A stretch of DNA of 64,000 bases. It comes from Enterovibrio norvegicus_B (lineage in GTDB: Bacteria > Pseudomonadota > Gammaproteobacteria > Enterobacterales > Vibrionaceae). Position 1 is the first letter of the stretch; every line of letters begins with the position of its first letter. Shown in pieces: positions 1-8,636 of this stretch. The notes under the pieces are model-generated. The model did no database searches. It was not told the DNA's origin and saw nothing but the letters and a program-made list of their open reading frames with translations. The position numbers were made by a program, and so were the translations under genes. The DNA is taken from the NCBI RefSeq assembly GCF_002876705.1, contig NZ_MDAG01000002.1, positions 62,001 to 126,000 on the forward strand, read 5' to 3'.

Positions 1-1
1 T

Positions 2-862
2 CTCGCGCAAACCACCGGCTTATGTTTAGTGCGTGGCGTGAACGATGCGCTGGATAAGCAACCGCAATTTCTGTTTTCTATTTTGCTCAGTGGCGTGTTG
101 GGTTGGGTGTCTTTTCTCGTGGCGGATGTGCTCGCCATTGATGTGTCTTTCAAAATCTATACAGTGCAATGGACTGCCTTGTTCGGCGGTGTGCTGTTTG
201 GCGTTGGGGCGGCGCTAAATTTTGGCTGCGGTGTCTCGACCATCAGTAAGTTGTCACGCGGTGATACCTTGATGATCGCAACGGTATCGGGCTGGTTCAT
301 TGGTTGGTTTTTACTGACAGGCATGTCTGACATCTTGCCTTCGCGCGCCGCTTCAATTCCTTCGAATTTGCACTTCACGGCGCTCGTGGTTATTTCAGCC
401 TTGGTGTTGGTGAGTATTGCCTTTGTTCGCACTGTGAATGCGCGCCTATGGTTGAGTATGTTAACCATTGGGTTGATGGCGAGCCTAACGTTTCTCTATG
501 AACCACGATGGACGCCAAGCAGCTTTTTGTCTGATATAAGCCATTCGATGTGGGAAAAAGAGGCGACGCAATGGCCTTCAATGGAACGCACGCTGTTTCT
601 GTTCGCGTTGATTGGCGGCATGGTGGTGGCTGCGCTGAAAACCCGTTCGTTTAAATGGAAGGTGAAACGCCTACCACGATACGGCTATCACTTGATTGCA
701 GGAGTACTGATGGGAAGCGGCGCGTCTATCGCAGGTGGTGGAAATGACAGCCAACTGATGCTTTCCCTTCCTGCTTTCTCCCCCCACGGTTTTGTTACTG
801 TATTCAGCATGCTGGTTGGCATCGCTCTTGGACTCAAGCTGCCGACGTGTTTTAGGCGTTAA
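2..862 (+). CDS. YeeE/YedE family sulfur-compound transporter, 5' end missing
   Basis: Inner-membrane protein of the YeeE/YedE (DUF395, TsuA-like) family, whose characterised members import thiosulfate or related sulfur compounds. The frame is open to the left edge of the window, so the true start lies outside; a GTG at 29 is not needed, because the codons before it (LAQTTGLCLVRG) already look like the family N-terminus with its early cysteine. About 286 residues are visible with some eight hydrophobic segments, the conserved glycine/cysteine stretch ALNFGCGVSTISKLSRGD in the first third, and a second glycine-rich repeat near the C-terminus (GSGASIAGGGND). The two glycine-rich repeats fit the internal pseudo-symmetry of the family. 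The substrate cannot be told from sequence; no TusA-like partner is visible downstream. Confidence 0.85.
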   Translation, partial: LAQTTGLCLVRGVNDALDKQPQFLFSILLSGVLGWVSFLVADVLAIDVSFKIYTVQWTALFGGVLFGVGAALNFGCGVSTISKLSRGDTLMIATVSGWFIGWFLLTGMSDILPSRAASIPSNLHFTALVVISALVLVSIAFVRTVNARLWLSMLTIGLMASLTFLYEPRWTPSSFLSDISHSMWEKEATQWPSMERTLFLFALIGGMVVAALKTRSFKWKVKRLPRYGYHLIAGVLMGSGASIAGGGNDSQLMLSLPAFSPHGFVTVFSMLVGIALGLKLPTCFRR

Positions 863-992
863 TTTCTCTGTCATTCTCGTTTAATACTCAGACAGTGAAG
901 CGCTTCGGCGTCATCATGGTTGTTAGGCTGTGAATGTGAAGAACACGCCTTCTTTTTTCTCCGTTTTTCATCGATGTACACGGGAGTCCCCC

Positions 993-2255
993 ATGCGCCA
1001 CTTTTCTGGTTCGTTCGCGTTTTCATGTCGTCTTTCTGCGGTGTTTCTCTGTTGTATTTTTCCCTTTTCTGTGGCGGCGGAGACGGACATTGAGCGGAAC
1101 ATGGCTGCCATTGAAAAGTTGCAAAACAACACGGCGCCTTTGATTGATGAAGCGCTGAGTAATGTGGGTGAATACGAGGTGCTGACGCAGAAACTGTCTG
1201 AGCGTTTTGAATCGACAGGCAGTGGCTTGATGGCGCTGCGTGTGGCGAAAATAGATACGCGTATTGCGCTGGCAAAAAGCAATTCCGCTTTGGCGGAGCG
1301 CTACATTGAAAAATACAAAACCTTTTTGAACGACGTTGACCCAGAATCGGCGTGTTATCGCCCTGAATTAGTGTCTGATTTCTATGATCGCATTCAAGCG
1401 TTGGGCGATCTCAGCGCGACGATTTTGACGTTTAAAACCACCACAGAGGAAGACAAGGGCATGGCCGCGGTGGTGCAGTTGGGCATGCACGGTGTGGGTG
1501 TGGCGGAAGTGCCGGGCGCATTTGTTGTCGCGAATGCCTGTATTCTTGAAGACACCGCGCCCGTGCTCGAAGCCTTCTTTGGCGACATGAGCGGCGAGGA
1601 GTTTTCTGATTTGGTAGAGCTTGCCGAAGGGCAGGGCGTGCTTGAACCTTTGTCCGATGACATGTGGCAGGATGAAGATGCTGTGGGCGACGAAATGGAT
1701 GAGCCTGCGCCCCTTTCTCAACCCATTGATGAAGTAGAGTTTATCGATCCTGAAATAGCATCGTGCGTGTCGATGGCGGCGCAGGTAAGTGAGGCGACAC
1801 GTGTCAATGATCTGTCTGCGCTGCTTTGCGATCTTCCTACCAACGCCAAGATCCGTTTAGACGATCTCGCGAGTTTTCCGGGTTTGGAAGTGGTCACCTT
1901 GAGTGGCGTTGAGGTTGAATCTCTCGCACCATTGAATGATATGCCGGCGTTATCTCAAGTGCTGATTGAGCAAAGCACCATTTCATCGTTTGGTGATATG
2001 TCGAATGTGCAGGCCGATTTGGTGTTCTCTGAGGTCGACGCGGAAGATTGGGGCGCATTGGCACAATCTGACGCAGGGCGGATCTTCATTGAACAACCAT
2101 CAGATTGTCGCAGCCTTTCCTCGCTGGTGCACTCTGGCGCGGTCTCGGTTATTTTCAGTGATGGCGAAGGCCAACTTGATGCGCAAGGCATGTCTGATTC
2201 GGTCAATGCGGATCGGGTTGTTATTACCGATTGCACGCGAGACAGTGTGAATTAA
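993..2255 (+). CDS. secreted hypothetical protein with leucine-rich-repeat-like tail
   Basis: Unrecognised protein of 420 residues. I place the start at ATG 993, which has a GGGAG ribosome site at 982-986 and begins a clear signal peptide (basic N-terminus, hydrophobic stretch, probable cleavage after SVAA near residue 29); an in-frame GTG at 930 would only add residues before the signal. The mature part is acidic, helical in its first half, and has scattered cysteines compatible with a periplasmic or exported location. Residues about 289-335 carry a leucine pattern (LDDLASFPGLEVVTLSGV, then LAPLNDMPALSQVLIE) like a few leucine-rich repeats. It lies alone between the YeeE-like gene and a small hypothetical gene on the same strand. 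Function is unknown. Confidence 0.7.
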   Translation: MRHFSGSFAFSCRLSAVFLCCIFPFSVAAETDIERNMAAIEKLQNNTAPLIDEALSNVGEYEVLTQKLSERFESTGSGLMALRVAKIDTRIALAKSNSALAERYIEKYKTFLNDVDPESACYRPELVSDFYDRIQALGDLSATILTFKTTTEEDKGMAAVVQLGMHGVGVAEVPGAFVVANACILEDTAPVLEAFFGDMSGEEFSDLVELAEGQGVLEPLSDDMWQDEDAVGDEMDEPAPLSQPIDEVEFIDPEIASCVSMAAQVSEATRVNDLSALLCDLPTNAKIRLDDLASFPGLEVVTLSGVEVESLAPLNDMPALSQVLIEQSTISSFGDMSNVQADLVFSEVDAEDWGALAQSDAGRIFIEQPSDCRSLSSLVHSGAVSVIFSDGEGQLDAQGMSDSVNADRVVITDCTRDSVN

Positions 2256-2294
2256 CGAGCCTAGCTTATAAACATTAGACGTGGATTTTAATCG

Positions 2295-2630
2295 ATGAGT
2301 GAATATCTGGTAACAGTTGAACGAGATAGTGTGTGTATGGGGGATGATGTCAATGCTCCTCATCGCTATCGTTTTAAATTACGTTCAGATGCAGATTTCA
2401 ATGATGTTTTTGCGCACTTAGCGAACAAAAGCTACTTGGCAGAGGTCGCTGGAGATAGTCATTTTTGGGAAGCATTCGTCGACAAGACACGTTTGGCGAT
2501 ATTTCTAAGAAACAACAAAAGTCCAGAACCATCAAATTTGCTATCTCATAACATTGCGAACTACACAAATGATGGTTATTTGAACTTAACGTTTAGATAC
2601 CGTAGCGAAATTGATTGTTCCATTATTTAG
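2295..2630 (+). CDS. small hypothetical protein (111 aa)
   Basis: Predicted soluble protein of 111 residues, mixed alpha/beta in composition, with no signal peptide or membrane segment and no family that I recognise. The ATG lacks a strong Shine-Dalgarno sequence, but composition and codon use look coding, and it sits in the 424-base space between the secreted protein and the flavin oxidoreductase, on the same strand as both. It is more AT-rich than its neighbours, which could point to recent acquisition. Moderate confidence that it is translated; function unknown. Confidence 0.5.
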   Translation: MSEYLVTVERDSVCMGDDVNAPHRYRFKLRSDADFNDVFAHLANKSYLAEVAGDSHFWEAFVDKTRLAIFLRNNKSPEPSNLLSHNIANYTNDGYLNLTFRYRSEIDCSII

Positions 2631-2679
2631 TGAGTTGTTCGTTTATTTCCTGTGTTCTCATAGCTTTCGTGAGGTTGTG

Positions 2680-3888
2680 ATGCCAAATCAACAAGACGAA
2701 ATCGGTCTGCTCGATCGCCCATTGGTGCTTCCTTGTGGTGCTGTGCTGAAAAACAGACTGATTAAATCTGCCATGTCTGATTCGTTGGGAAACGGAGCGG
2801 GCAATGCAACAGCACCACAGGCGCGGCTTTATGAAAAGTGGGCTGAGGGAGGCGTGGCGCTGGCGATTATTGGTGAAGTGCAGTTTGATCCGCGCTTTCC
2901 TGAGCGTCCGGGTAACTTGCTATTGAGTGATGACGCAGACTTTGAGGCGCTGCGTGAACTGACGTCTCGCGCTTCTATCAACCATGCGCACATTTGGCCC
3001 CAGATTGGTCATGCTGGTGGGTTGTCGTATCCGCCGATTAGTGAGCCAAGAGGGCCGTCGCCGCTCGACATTGGCGAGTTTCATTGTGATGGCATGTCGG
3101 CAGAAGACGTCGAACAACTCCCTGCGCAGTATGCGCAAGCGGCGGCACTGGCGAAAAGTGTGGGTTTTACGGGCGTGCAAATTCATGCCGGACATGGTTT
3201 TTTGCTGAGCCAGTTTTTATCGCCTTTGTTTAACTGTCGTGAGGATCAATACGGCGGTGATGTGGCGTCTCGCTGTCGCATTGTCATTGATGTGATAGCA
3301 GCGGTGCGAGAGGCGGTGGGGGAGGCGTTTCCGATCGGCATTAAAATCAACACAACGGATCAATTGGATGGCGGGTTAACCCAAACTGACGCACTGGCTG
3401 CGATTGCTTTATTGGATAACACCTCGCTGGATTTGATTGAGCTGAGTGGCGGTTCATATTTCCCTGGGGCAGCGTCGAGTTCTGACCGCTTTGCGTCTGG
3501 GCCTTACTTTGTCGAGTTCGCTGAAAAAGCCAAGCAGTTGACGCGTATTCCTTTAGTGGTCACGGGCGGGTTCAAAACGCGGGCGCAGGTTGTCGATACC
3601 ATAGCCAAACATGCCGCCGATGCGGTCGGGCTGGCGCGTGCGTTGGTGTTAAACCCAGCACTGCCCAAAGATTGGCTTGCAGATAACGATGGCAATCTTT
3701 CGTTTCCTTCTTTCTCATCGCCACCGCCGGGTGGGATTACCGCGTGGTTTACCATGCGTTTAACGGCGATTGGGAAGGATGAAGAAGCGAGCTTTAATCC
3801 TGAACTTCACACCGCGATAGATGAGTATGAAGCCCGTGATGACGCCCGATGTGCCGTGTGGCGAGCGAGATTTGGCGGAACTGAGTAA
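2680..3888 (+). CDS. NADH:flavin oxidoreductase, old yellow enzyme family
   Basis: FMN-dependent TIM-barrel oxidoreductase of 402 residues. The start is ATG 2680, preceded by GAGG at 2671-2674; the frame is open upstream to 2611 but that stretch overlaps the preceding gene and does not look like protein. Visible hallmarks are the N-terminal LKNRLIKSAMSD strand, the barrel segment PQIGHAGG, the active-site and FMN region IHAGHGFLLSQFLSPLFN followed by DQYGGD, and the C-terminal phosphate-binding VVTGGFKTR and DAVGLARALVLNP. It lacks the C-terminal iron-sulfur and FAD domains of the longer 2,4-dienoyl-CoA reductase type, so it resembles the short single-domain enzymes that reduce activated alkenes. 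The physiological substrate cannot be inferred from its neighbours. Confidence 0.88.
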   Translation: MPNQQDEIGLLDRPLVLPCGAVLKNRLIKSAMSDSLGNGAGNATAPQARLYEKWAEGGVALAIIGEVQFDPRFPERPGNLLLSDDADFEALRELTSRASINHAHIWPQIGHAGGLSYPPISEPRGPSPLDIGEFHCDGMSAEDVEQLPAQYAQAAALAKSVGFTGVQIHAGHGFLLSQFLSPLFNCREDQYGGDVASRCRIVIDVIAAVREAVGEAFPIGIKINTTDQLDGGLTQTDALAAIALLDNTSLDLIELSGGSYFPGAASSSDRFASGPYFVEFAEKAKQLTRIPLVVTGGFKTRAQVVDTIAKHAADAVGLARALVLNPALPKDWLADNDGNLSFPSFSSPPPGGITAWFTMRLTAIGKDEEASFNPELHTAIDEYEARDDARCAVWRARFGGTE

Positions 3889-4045
3889 TGTGCTGATCTA
3901 CCGCCGTAATCCCAGAAGATCTCATCCGGATTGGCTGTGATCGTCGCATTTGTGAACACAGTTGTTGTGATGCACTACCTATAATTCATTGCTGTATGTA
4001 AAGCCCAATACACTGCATGTCGCAGCGGGTTTTTAAGGCAGCATT

Positions 4046-4951
4046 ATGAATAGTCGATGGATTCATTGTCGCTACACTGTGTTTGTTTTCTTCCTCTCTC
4101 TTTTACTCTCCCTTGTTGGGTGTGGCACCTCGCCTGAGCCGACAGCGTCTTCCAAGCCCCCTGCGTCTTCTGAGCCGCTCGAACCCTCTGAACCGTTAGC
4201 ATCTTCAGAATCCCACAGTGACCCTTCCTCAACCATAACGCCAGAATCGCCGAGTACGACTGACCCCATGGTTTCCGCTGAACCCGTTGAGACGGACGAG
4301 AGTGGAATGGGCGCAGCCGATAGCGTTGATGGAATTGATGGAGGAATGGACACGGTTGTTGCTCCCCCTGAAACGTCACCAACACCTACCCCTATAGCTG
4401 GCACCACGCCCGCGTCGTATGACGAATATCTAGGGCCGCCAGATCTGGCATGCGGGGAAGATGGCGCACCGGCATGTGGTGATGAAATTAACATCGACGC
4501 CATTTTGGTGGGCGATGCAACCAACTGGGGGTGCAAAGGGAAGAATCTGTATTTCACGCCGAAAAACGGCGGTGAGTGTTGGCGATGTCCTGACGGGTAT
4601 CGTCGAACATGGACGCCGATTCACAAAGATAACGCCTGCAAAGAACGCGGTATTGGTTTTAACAAAGACACGGTCGATGCGACGTTTGAACGCTCTGTCT
4701 ATGGCTGCGAAGACAGTCAATTTGAAAAAGGTGGCGAATGTTATCGCTGCCCAACAGGGTCTTCCAAAGTCAGTTTTCTGTGGGCGTTCAACCCCGGCAC
4801 TGAATGTAAAACCGAGTACTACTGCGATGAGGGATTGGACTTGATGCCTTCGCCTGCTGACGCTTTGCTGAATTTCGGCCCTCCCTATGAAAAGGTGTGT
4901 GGTGCACCGATGGATATGCAAGCTGAGATAACGGCGCTTGCCCAAATTTGA
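4046..4951 (+). CDS. cysteine-rich lipoprotein, upstream part of a TGA-split gene
   Basis: The N-terminus is a lipoprotein signal peptide with lipobox LVGC, so Cys26 is the predicted acylated residue. It is followed by a Ser/Pro/Glu-rich linker (about residues 27-115) typical of surface or periplasm-spanning lipoproteins. From about residue 130 there are repeated cysteine-rich modules of the form GECWRCPDG and GECYRCPTG, which look like a duplicated disulfide-bonded motif. The frame ends at TGA 4949-4951, yet the next 182 codons (4952-5500) continue in exactly the same frame without a gap and look like the C-terminal domain of the same protein. Either the gene is broken by a nonsense mutation, or the stop is bypassed, or the base call is wrong. 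No assigned function. Confidence 0.7.
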   Translation: MNSRWIHCRYTVFVFFLSLLLSLVGCGTSPEPTASSKPPASSEPLEPSEPLASSESHSDPSSTITPESPSTTDPMVSAEPVETDESGMGAADSVDGIDGGMDTVVAPPETSPTPTPIAGTTPASYDEYLGPPDLACGEDGAPACGDEINIDAILVGDATNWGCKGKNLYFTPKNGGECWRCPDGYRRTWTPIHKDNACKERGIGFNKDTVDATFERSVYGCEDSQFEKGGECYRCPTGSSKVSFLWAFNPGTECKTEYYCDEGLDLMPSPADALLNFGPPYEKVCGAPMDMQAEITALAQI

Positions 4952-5500
4952 TTGGAAGAAGACCTCGCTCTCAGCCAAGGGGGGGCTGAATTCATTGCGG
5001 CAGTGGCGAAAAACAGTGCATTGAGACGTGCGATTTCAGACAAAGACGGTGAAGAAGTGTACCGGCTGATTTCGCAAATGCCGAGTTACCTTGCCTTGCG
5101 TGACGCTGGACTCGCTAATGGGTATCAATCTATCACCTTGGGTGGCGCGCCTGAACTCGAAGTGGGTATCGGCACAACGGCTGAATATGGCGTGGCGCTG
5201 GATTGGCAGGGAAACACGCGGCCTTATGGTGCGGTTGCGGTCTCTAAAGGCGCTTCTCTCAGTGTGGGGCTCGGCGTGAGCTTGGGCGTGTGGAAAGACG
5301 GCATTGAAAGCGATGCGCGAAACATTGGTGGCTACGCCCATGGCGCGAGTGTCAGCGTGCCTTTGGGTGTGGCAGATGTCGGCAGCGGTGCATGGTTCAG
5401 CTACTACCCGATTCGTTACCTCGGCCTTACGTTCAGCGCCAGCGGCGGCATTGGTCTTGAAACCGTGAACTACAACCAAGCCGTCACCATGTTGTATTGA
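4952..5500 (+). pseudogene. C-terminal beta-rich part of the TGA-split lipoprotein
   Basis: This open frame follows the TGA at 4949-4951 immediately and in phase. The only start codon at its head is TTG 4952, with no ribosome site, so independent translation is unlikely. The residues alternate between hydrophobic and glycine/serine-rich strands (for example ASLSVGLGVSLGVWKDG and LGLTFSASGGIGLE), which suggests a beta-sandwich or small beta-barrel domain that would be the C-terminus of the cysteine-rich lipoprotein. A run of seven G lies just inside it at 4979-4985. Joined to the upstream part the product would be about 484 residues. It ends just before a strong terminator hairpin. I treat it as the distal piece of a disrupted or read-through gene. 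Confidence 0.55.
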
Positions 5501-5527
5501 GCGGTTTAGTGTTCAACATGGTAAAAC

Positions 5528-5557
5528 GACATAGCGCGCCAAACGGCGCGCTATGTC
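5528..5557. terminator. hairpin terminator between convergent genes
   Basis: A perfect 13-base inverted repeat (GACATAGCGCGCC) with loop AAAC, placed between the converging lipoprotein and yqhD genes. The flanking T-rich and A-rich bases are modest in both directions, so it probably serves both. Confidence 0.75.
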
Positions 5558-5593
5558 TGTTTAGAAAAGCGAGATGAATGACGCAGTAACGCG

Positions 5594-6742
5594 TTACGCG
5601 ATCGCGTTTTCTAAGATCTCGCGGCTTTTTTCTAGCGTGATGGATTGGTTTTCCCCCAGCGCTGTCATGCCGTGTTTTGTCAGTTGGTTGATCACGGCAT
5701 TGATGGCGGTTTCTTTGTCGCCCGTGTGCTCGGTCAGTTTTGTTTCTAAACCAAGCTGCTCGTAAAAGGCTTCAATCGCATCAATGGTGCGTTCTGCCAG
5801 ATCGTCGCTGTTCGCGAAACCAAAGACATTACGGCCCATTTGTTCGAGCTTGGCGCGCTTGTAATCGATTTGGTTACGCAGCAGCGAAGGCTGAATAATG
5901 GTGAGCGAACGTGCGTGGTCTACATGCCAAAGCGCAGTGAGTTCGTGGCCTATCATGTGCGTTGCCCAGTCTTGCGGTACGCCTTGTCCAATCAAACCCG
6001 ATAGCGCTTGGTTGGCACTCCACATCAGGTTTGCACGCCATGCATCGTTATCGCGCTCTGCAAACTGCTCGCCTAACGTTTTCAGATTGCGCAGCAAGGT
6101 TTCTGCATAGCCATCTTGCACCGCCGCATTTGTTGGGCGGGTGATGTATTGCTCACAGGTATGCACCCACGCGTCGGCAATGCCGTTAACCAGCTGACGT
6201 TCTGGCAGTGTTTTCATGGCATCAGGGTCCAGCACGGCGAAAACAGGGCGAACACTTGGGTGCATGAACGGCAGTTTGTCTTGGGTTTCTGCTTTGGTGA
6301 TGACCGCTGCGGGGTTTGATTCTGAACCCGTAGCTGGCAGCGTTAAGATCGCACCGATAGGCAGCGCACTTTCAATGGTGTATTTACCGGTCAGGATATC
6401 CCAGCCGTCGCCGTCGTATTTTGCTGCGGCTGCAACATACTTGGAGCCATCAATCACTGACCCGCCGCCCACAGCCAAAATGAAGTCAATCTGTTCTTGC
6501 TTGGCAATCGCCACGGCTTTGTCCAAGGTCTCTTTGGTTGGGTTCGGCTCAACGCCAGCAAAATCCAGCCAAGTGTGGTTCTTCAGGGCGTCAGTCACTT
6601 GGTCGTAAACGCCATTTTTCTTGATGGAGCCACCACCGTAAATCACCAGTACTTTGCTTTGTGCTGGGATGACACCCCCAATGGCGGCGATTTGGCCTTG
6701 GCCAAAATGGATTTGCGTTGGGTTGGAATAGGTAAATTGCAT
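5594..6742 (-). CDS. yqhD: iron-containing alcohol dehydrogenase, NADPH-dependent aldehyde reductase
   Basis: Protein of 382 residues that follows E. coli YqhD closely along its length. YqhD is a cytoplasmic NADPH-dependent reductase that turns short-chain and toxic aldehydes into alcohols. Visible features are the N-terminal nucleotide-binding strand with YGGGS (35-39), the AVGGGSVIDGSK motif at 90-101, the PATGSESN loop, and the metal-site signature with Asp190, His194, His262 (or His266) and His276. The start ATG at 6742 gives the usual family length. It stands alone, convergent with the lipoprotein gene and about 600 bases from gbcB. Inference only: as the demethylation carried out by GbcAB releases formaldehyde, an aldehyde reductase next door may be protective. 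No YqhC-type AraC regulator is adjacent. Confidence 0.9.
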   Translation of the reverse strand: MQFTYSNPTQIHFGQGQIAAIGGVIPAQSKVLVIYGGGSIKKNGVYDQVTDALKNHTWLDFAGVEPNPTKETLDKAVAIAKQEQIDFILAVGGGSVIDGSKYVAAAAKYDGDGWDILTGKYTIESALPIGAILTLPATGSESNPAAVITKAETQDKLPFMHPSVRPVFAVLDPDAMKTLPERQLVNGIADAWVHTCEQYITRPTNAAVQDGYAETLLRNLKTLGEQFAERDNDAWRANLMWSANQALSGLIGQGVPQDWATHMIGHELTALWHVDHARSLTIIQPSLLRNQIDYKRAKLEQMGRNVFGFANSDDLAERTIDAIEAFYEQLGLETKLTEHTGDKETAINAVINQLTKHGMTALGENQSITLEKSREILENAIA

Positions 6743-7359
6743 GTGGACCTCGTGCTCTTTATGGCATGCCGCCAGATCGTTATCTTGCAGCTATCTTAGT
6801 CCCGACGCGCTGTGATGCGATAGGGCATTTCTCGCTAGTTCTTGCCTAATCATCCAAAGTCTTAAAATTCAGGAACAGTGTGGAGACTCTGCTGGATAGC
6901 ATACTTGTCGCTGATTGGTGAAGAAAGCATCACAATAATTGTGTTTTATTAGTGATTTATGGATGTGTCGCTTTGGTTTTATCGACTCTTTCCTTTGTGT
7001 TGAACGGCGGGGGAAATAACAGTGGCATGCCAAATAACCCGAAAGCCCTGGCGGTTAACGTTCCCTCGTTTGTTCTGTATTGCTTGCAGGTTTGATCAGC
7101 ATATTGGCACGGTCTTGAAAGGGATTGCATCCCATGCCTGCGCGCCTGGAGATAGCTAAGAGGTGAGAGATAGCTAAGAGGTGAGAGATAACTAAGAGAG
7201 GAGGGATAACGAAAGAGAAGAGACGACGTTAAACGTGGCACGCTGATGGAATCCGACTAGCGCCTCCCTGACGGAAGCGCCAATGATCGTCGTCGTGTTG
7301 AGATTGCCGTACTACGTCTTCGTAAGCGCCAATGTAAGAAACGCTAACGTAAGCGACGA
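6743..7359. other. intergenic region, yqhD upstream and gbcB downstream
   Basis: 617 bases without a convincing gene. It must carry the yqhD promoter (left end) and the 3' flank of gbcB (right end). The only structure I see is the 18-base tandem repeat at 7151-7204. A 94-codon frame on the minus strand merely translates that repeat and is not accepted. Confidence 0.6.
7151..7204. repeat. 18-bp tandem repeat, three copies
   Basis: Two identical units GATAGCTAAGAGGTGAGA (7151-7168 and 7169-7186) and a third, diverged unit (7187-7204). Noncoding, between yqhD and gbcB. Confidence 0.85.
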
Positions 7360-8475
7360 TTAGGTTTCGATGGTGACGTTTGTTTTGGCTTTGCTGCAGC
7401 AACTAAGGATATAGCCTTCTTCTTCCTCTTCTTCGCTTATCCCGCCGTTGTGCTCCATGGTGACTTCACCGGACACCAACCTTACTTTGCACGAGCCACA
7501 AATGCCCATGCCGCAGGCTTTGGGTACATGCACGCCGAGCTTGGTGCTGGCAGTGTGAATGGTGTCGTTTTCGCTGACCGTGACGGACATGCCTTCGTCA
7601 ATGAATTCGATGGTGAATCCGGGGACAGGGATTTCGTCGGTGATCAGTGCCTGTTCTGCGGATTCTTCCGCGTCTTCCTGCACTTCTATCGGTGTCGCGC
7701 CGAAGCTTTCTTCATGGTATTGGCGCATGTCGAAGCCGATTTCCATCAGCATTTTTCGCACAGCAGCCATGTAAGGTTCTGGCCCACAGCAATAGACTTC
7801 GCGTTGAAGTGCATCGGGCGCGATCAGCAACAAGACTTCTTTGGTGAGAAAGCCCCTGTAACCGTGCCAACTTTGGCCGGGGTCGTAGCGCTCACAAATG
7901 ATGCTGAGATCGAAGTTATCAATGCGTGCGTTCATCAATTCCAGTTCTTTGAGGAAGATGATGTCTCGTGGGGTTTGGGCGCTGTGCACGAATTTGATAT
8001 CCACCGCACCATTGGTGTCATACCACCATCGCGCCATGGAAATCACGGGCGTGATGCCGACACCGCCAGAAAGGAGCAGCGCTTTATCGGTGGGATTGTC
8101 GATACAGTTGAAGTTGCCAACAGGGCCGTGAACCGCAATTTCGTCATCGATATTGAGGTTGTCATGCAGCCAATTCGACACTAAACCATTTTTGAGTCGC
8201 TTTACCGTGATGGAAAAGCTGTAAGGCACGGAAGGCGAGGAGGACATGGTGTAACTGCGCATGACCTGTTCACCACCGATGTTTAGTTCAAGCGTGACGA
8301 ATTGCCCCGGCTTGAAGAAGTACATGATGGGGGTTTGACTCATGAAGCAGAAGGTTTTCACGTCATGCGTTTCACGGATCACTTTTACGCAGCGCACAAG
8401 GTGTCGCCCATTGACCCACGTTTGTGTGTTAACGGGGTTGAGGCTGTTGTCGGGTACCACTTCTACGTCATTCAT
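7360..8475 (-). CDS. gbcB: GbcB-like flavoprotein/ferredoxin reductase component of glycine betaine demethylase
   Basis: Electron-transfer partner of the Rieske oxygenase encoded just upstream. In the 371-residue product starting at ATG 8475, an N-terminal FAD-binding domain shows RSYTMSSSP (73-81), an NAD-binding domain begins at LLLSGGVGITPV (133-144), and a C-terminal plant-type 2Fe-2S ferredoxin domain has ligands Cys321, Cys326, Cys329 and Cys359 or 360. A TTG five codons further upstream (8490) is the alternative start; the ATG has the G-rich GGGGAA stretch before it. The layout reductase-then-ferredoxin is that of GbcB and of hybrid-cluster-protein reductases; the adjoining GbcA-like gene favours GbcB. 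It lies 161 bases downstream of gbcA on the same strand and is probably co-transcribed. Confidence 0.82.
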   Translation of the reverse strand: MNDVEVVPDNSLNPVNTQTWVNGRHLVRCVKVIRETHDVKTFCFMSQTPIMYFFKPGQFVTLELNIGGEQVMRSYTMSSSPSVPYSFSITVKRLKNGLVSNWLHDNLNIDDEIAVHGPVGNFNCIDNPTDKALLLSGGVGITPVISMARWWYDTNGAVDIKFVHSAQTPRDIIFLKELELMNARIDNFDLSIICERYDPGQSWHGYRGFLTKEVLLLIAPDALQREVYCCGPEPYMAAVRKMLMEIGFDMRQYHEESFGATPIEVQEDAEESAEQALITDEIPVPGFTIEFIDEGMSVTVSENDTIHTASTKLGVHVPKACGMGICGSCKVRLVSGEVTMEHNGGISEEEEEEGYILSCCSKAKTNVTIET

Positions 8476-8636
8476 TGTTTCGTTCCCCAAGCAGTGAGCG
8501 CACTATTTTGCTGATAGCCAACGTGTTTTTATTTGTGTTCTTGGTATAAAACCATGCACTTTTCTTGGATTTTGTTGCCATTTGCGTTTCACGATTTATG
8601 CAAATACGACATGCACATACCAAAACGCACCAACAC

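Noticed and set aside
4952..4990. Selenocysteine insertion at the TGA of the split lipoprotein
   Set aside because: A small hairpin lies downstream, but no recognisable bacterial SECIS loop motif is seen and homologues cannot be checked; a mutation, error or read-through is more likely.
6957..7241. 94-codon minus-strand frame with YLSPLS repeats
   Set aside because: It is a translation of the 18-bp tandem repeat; no ribosome site, no family.
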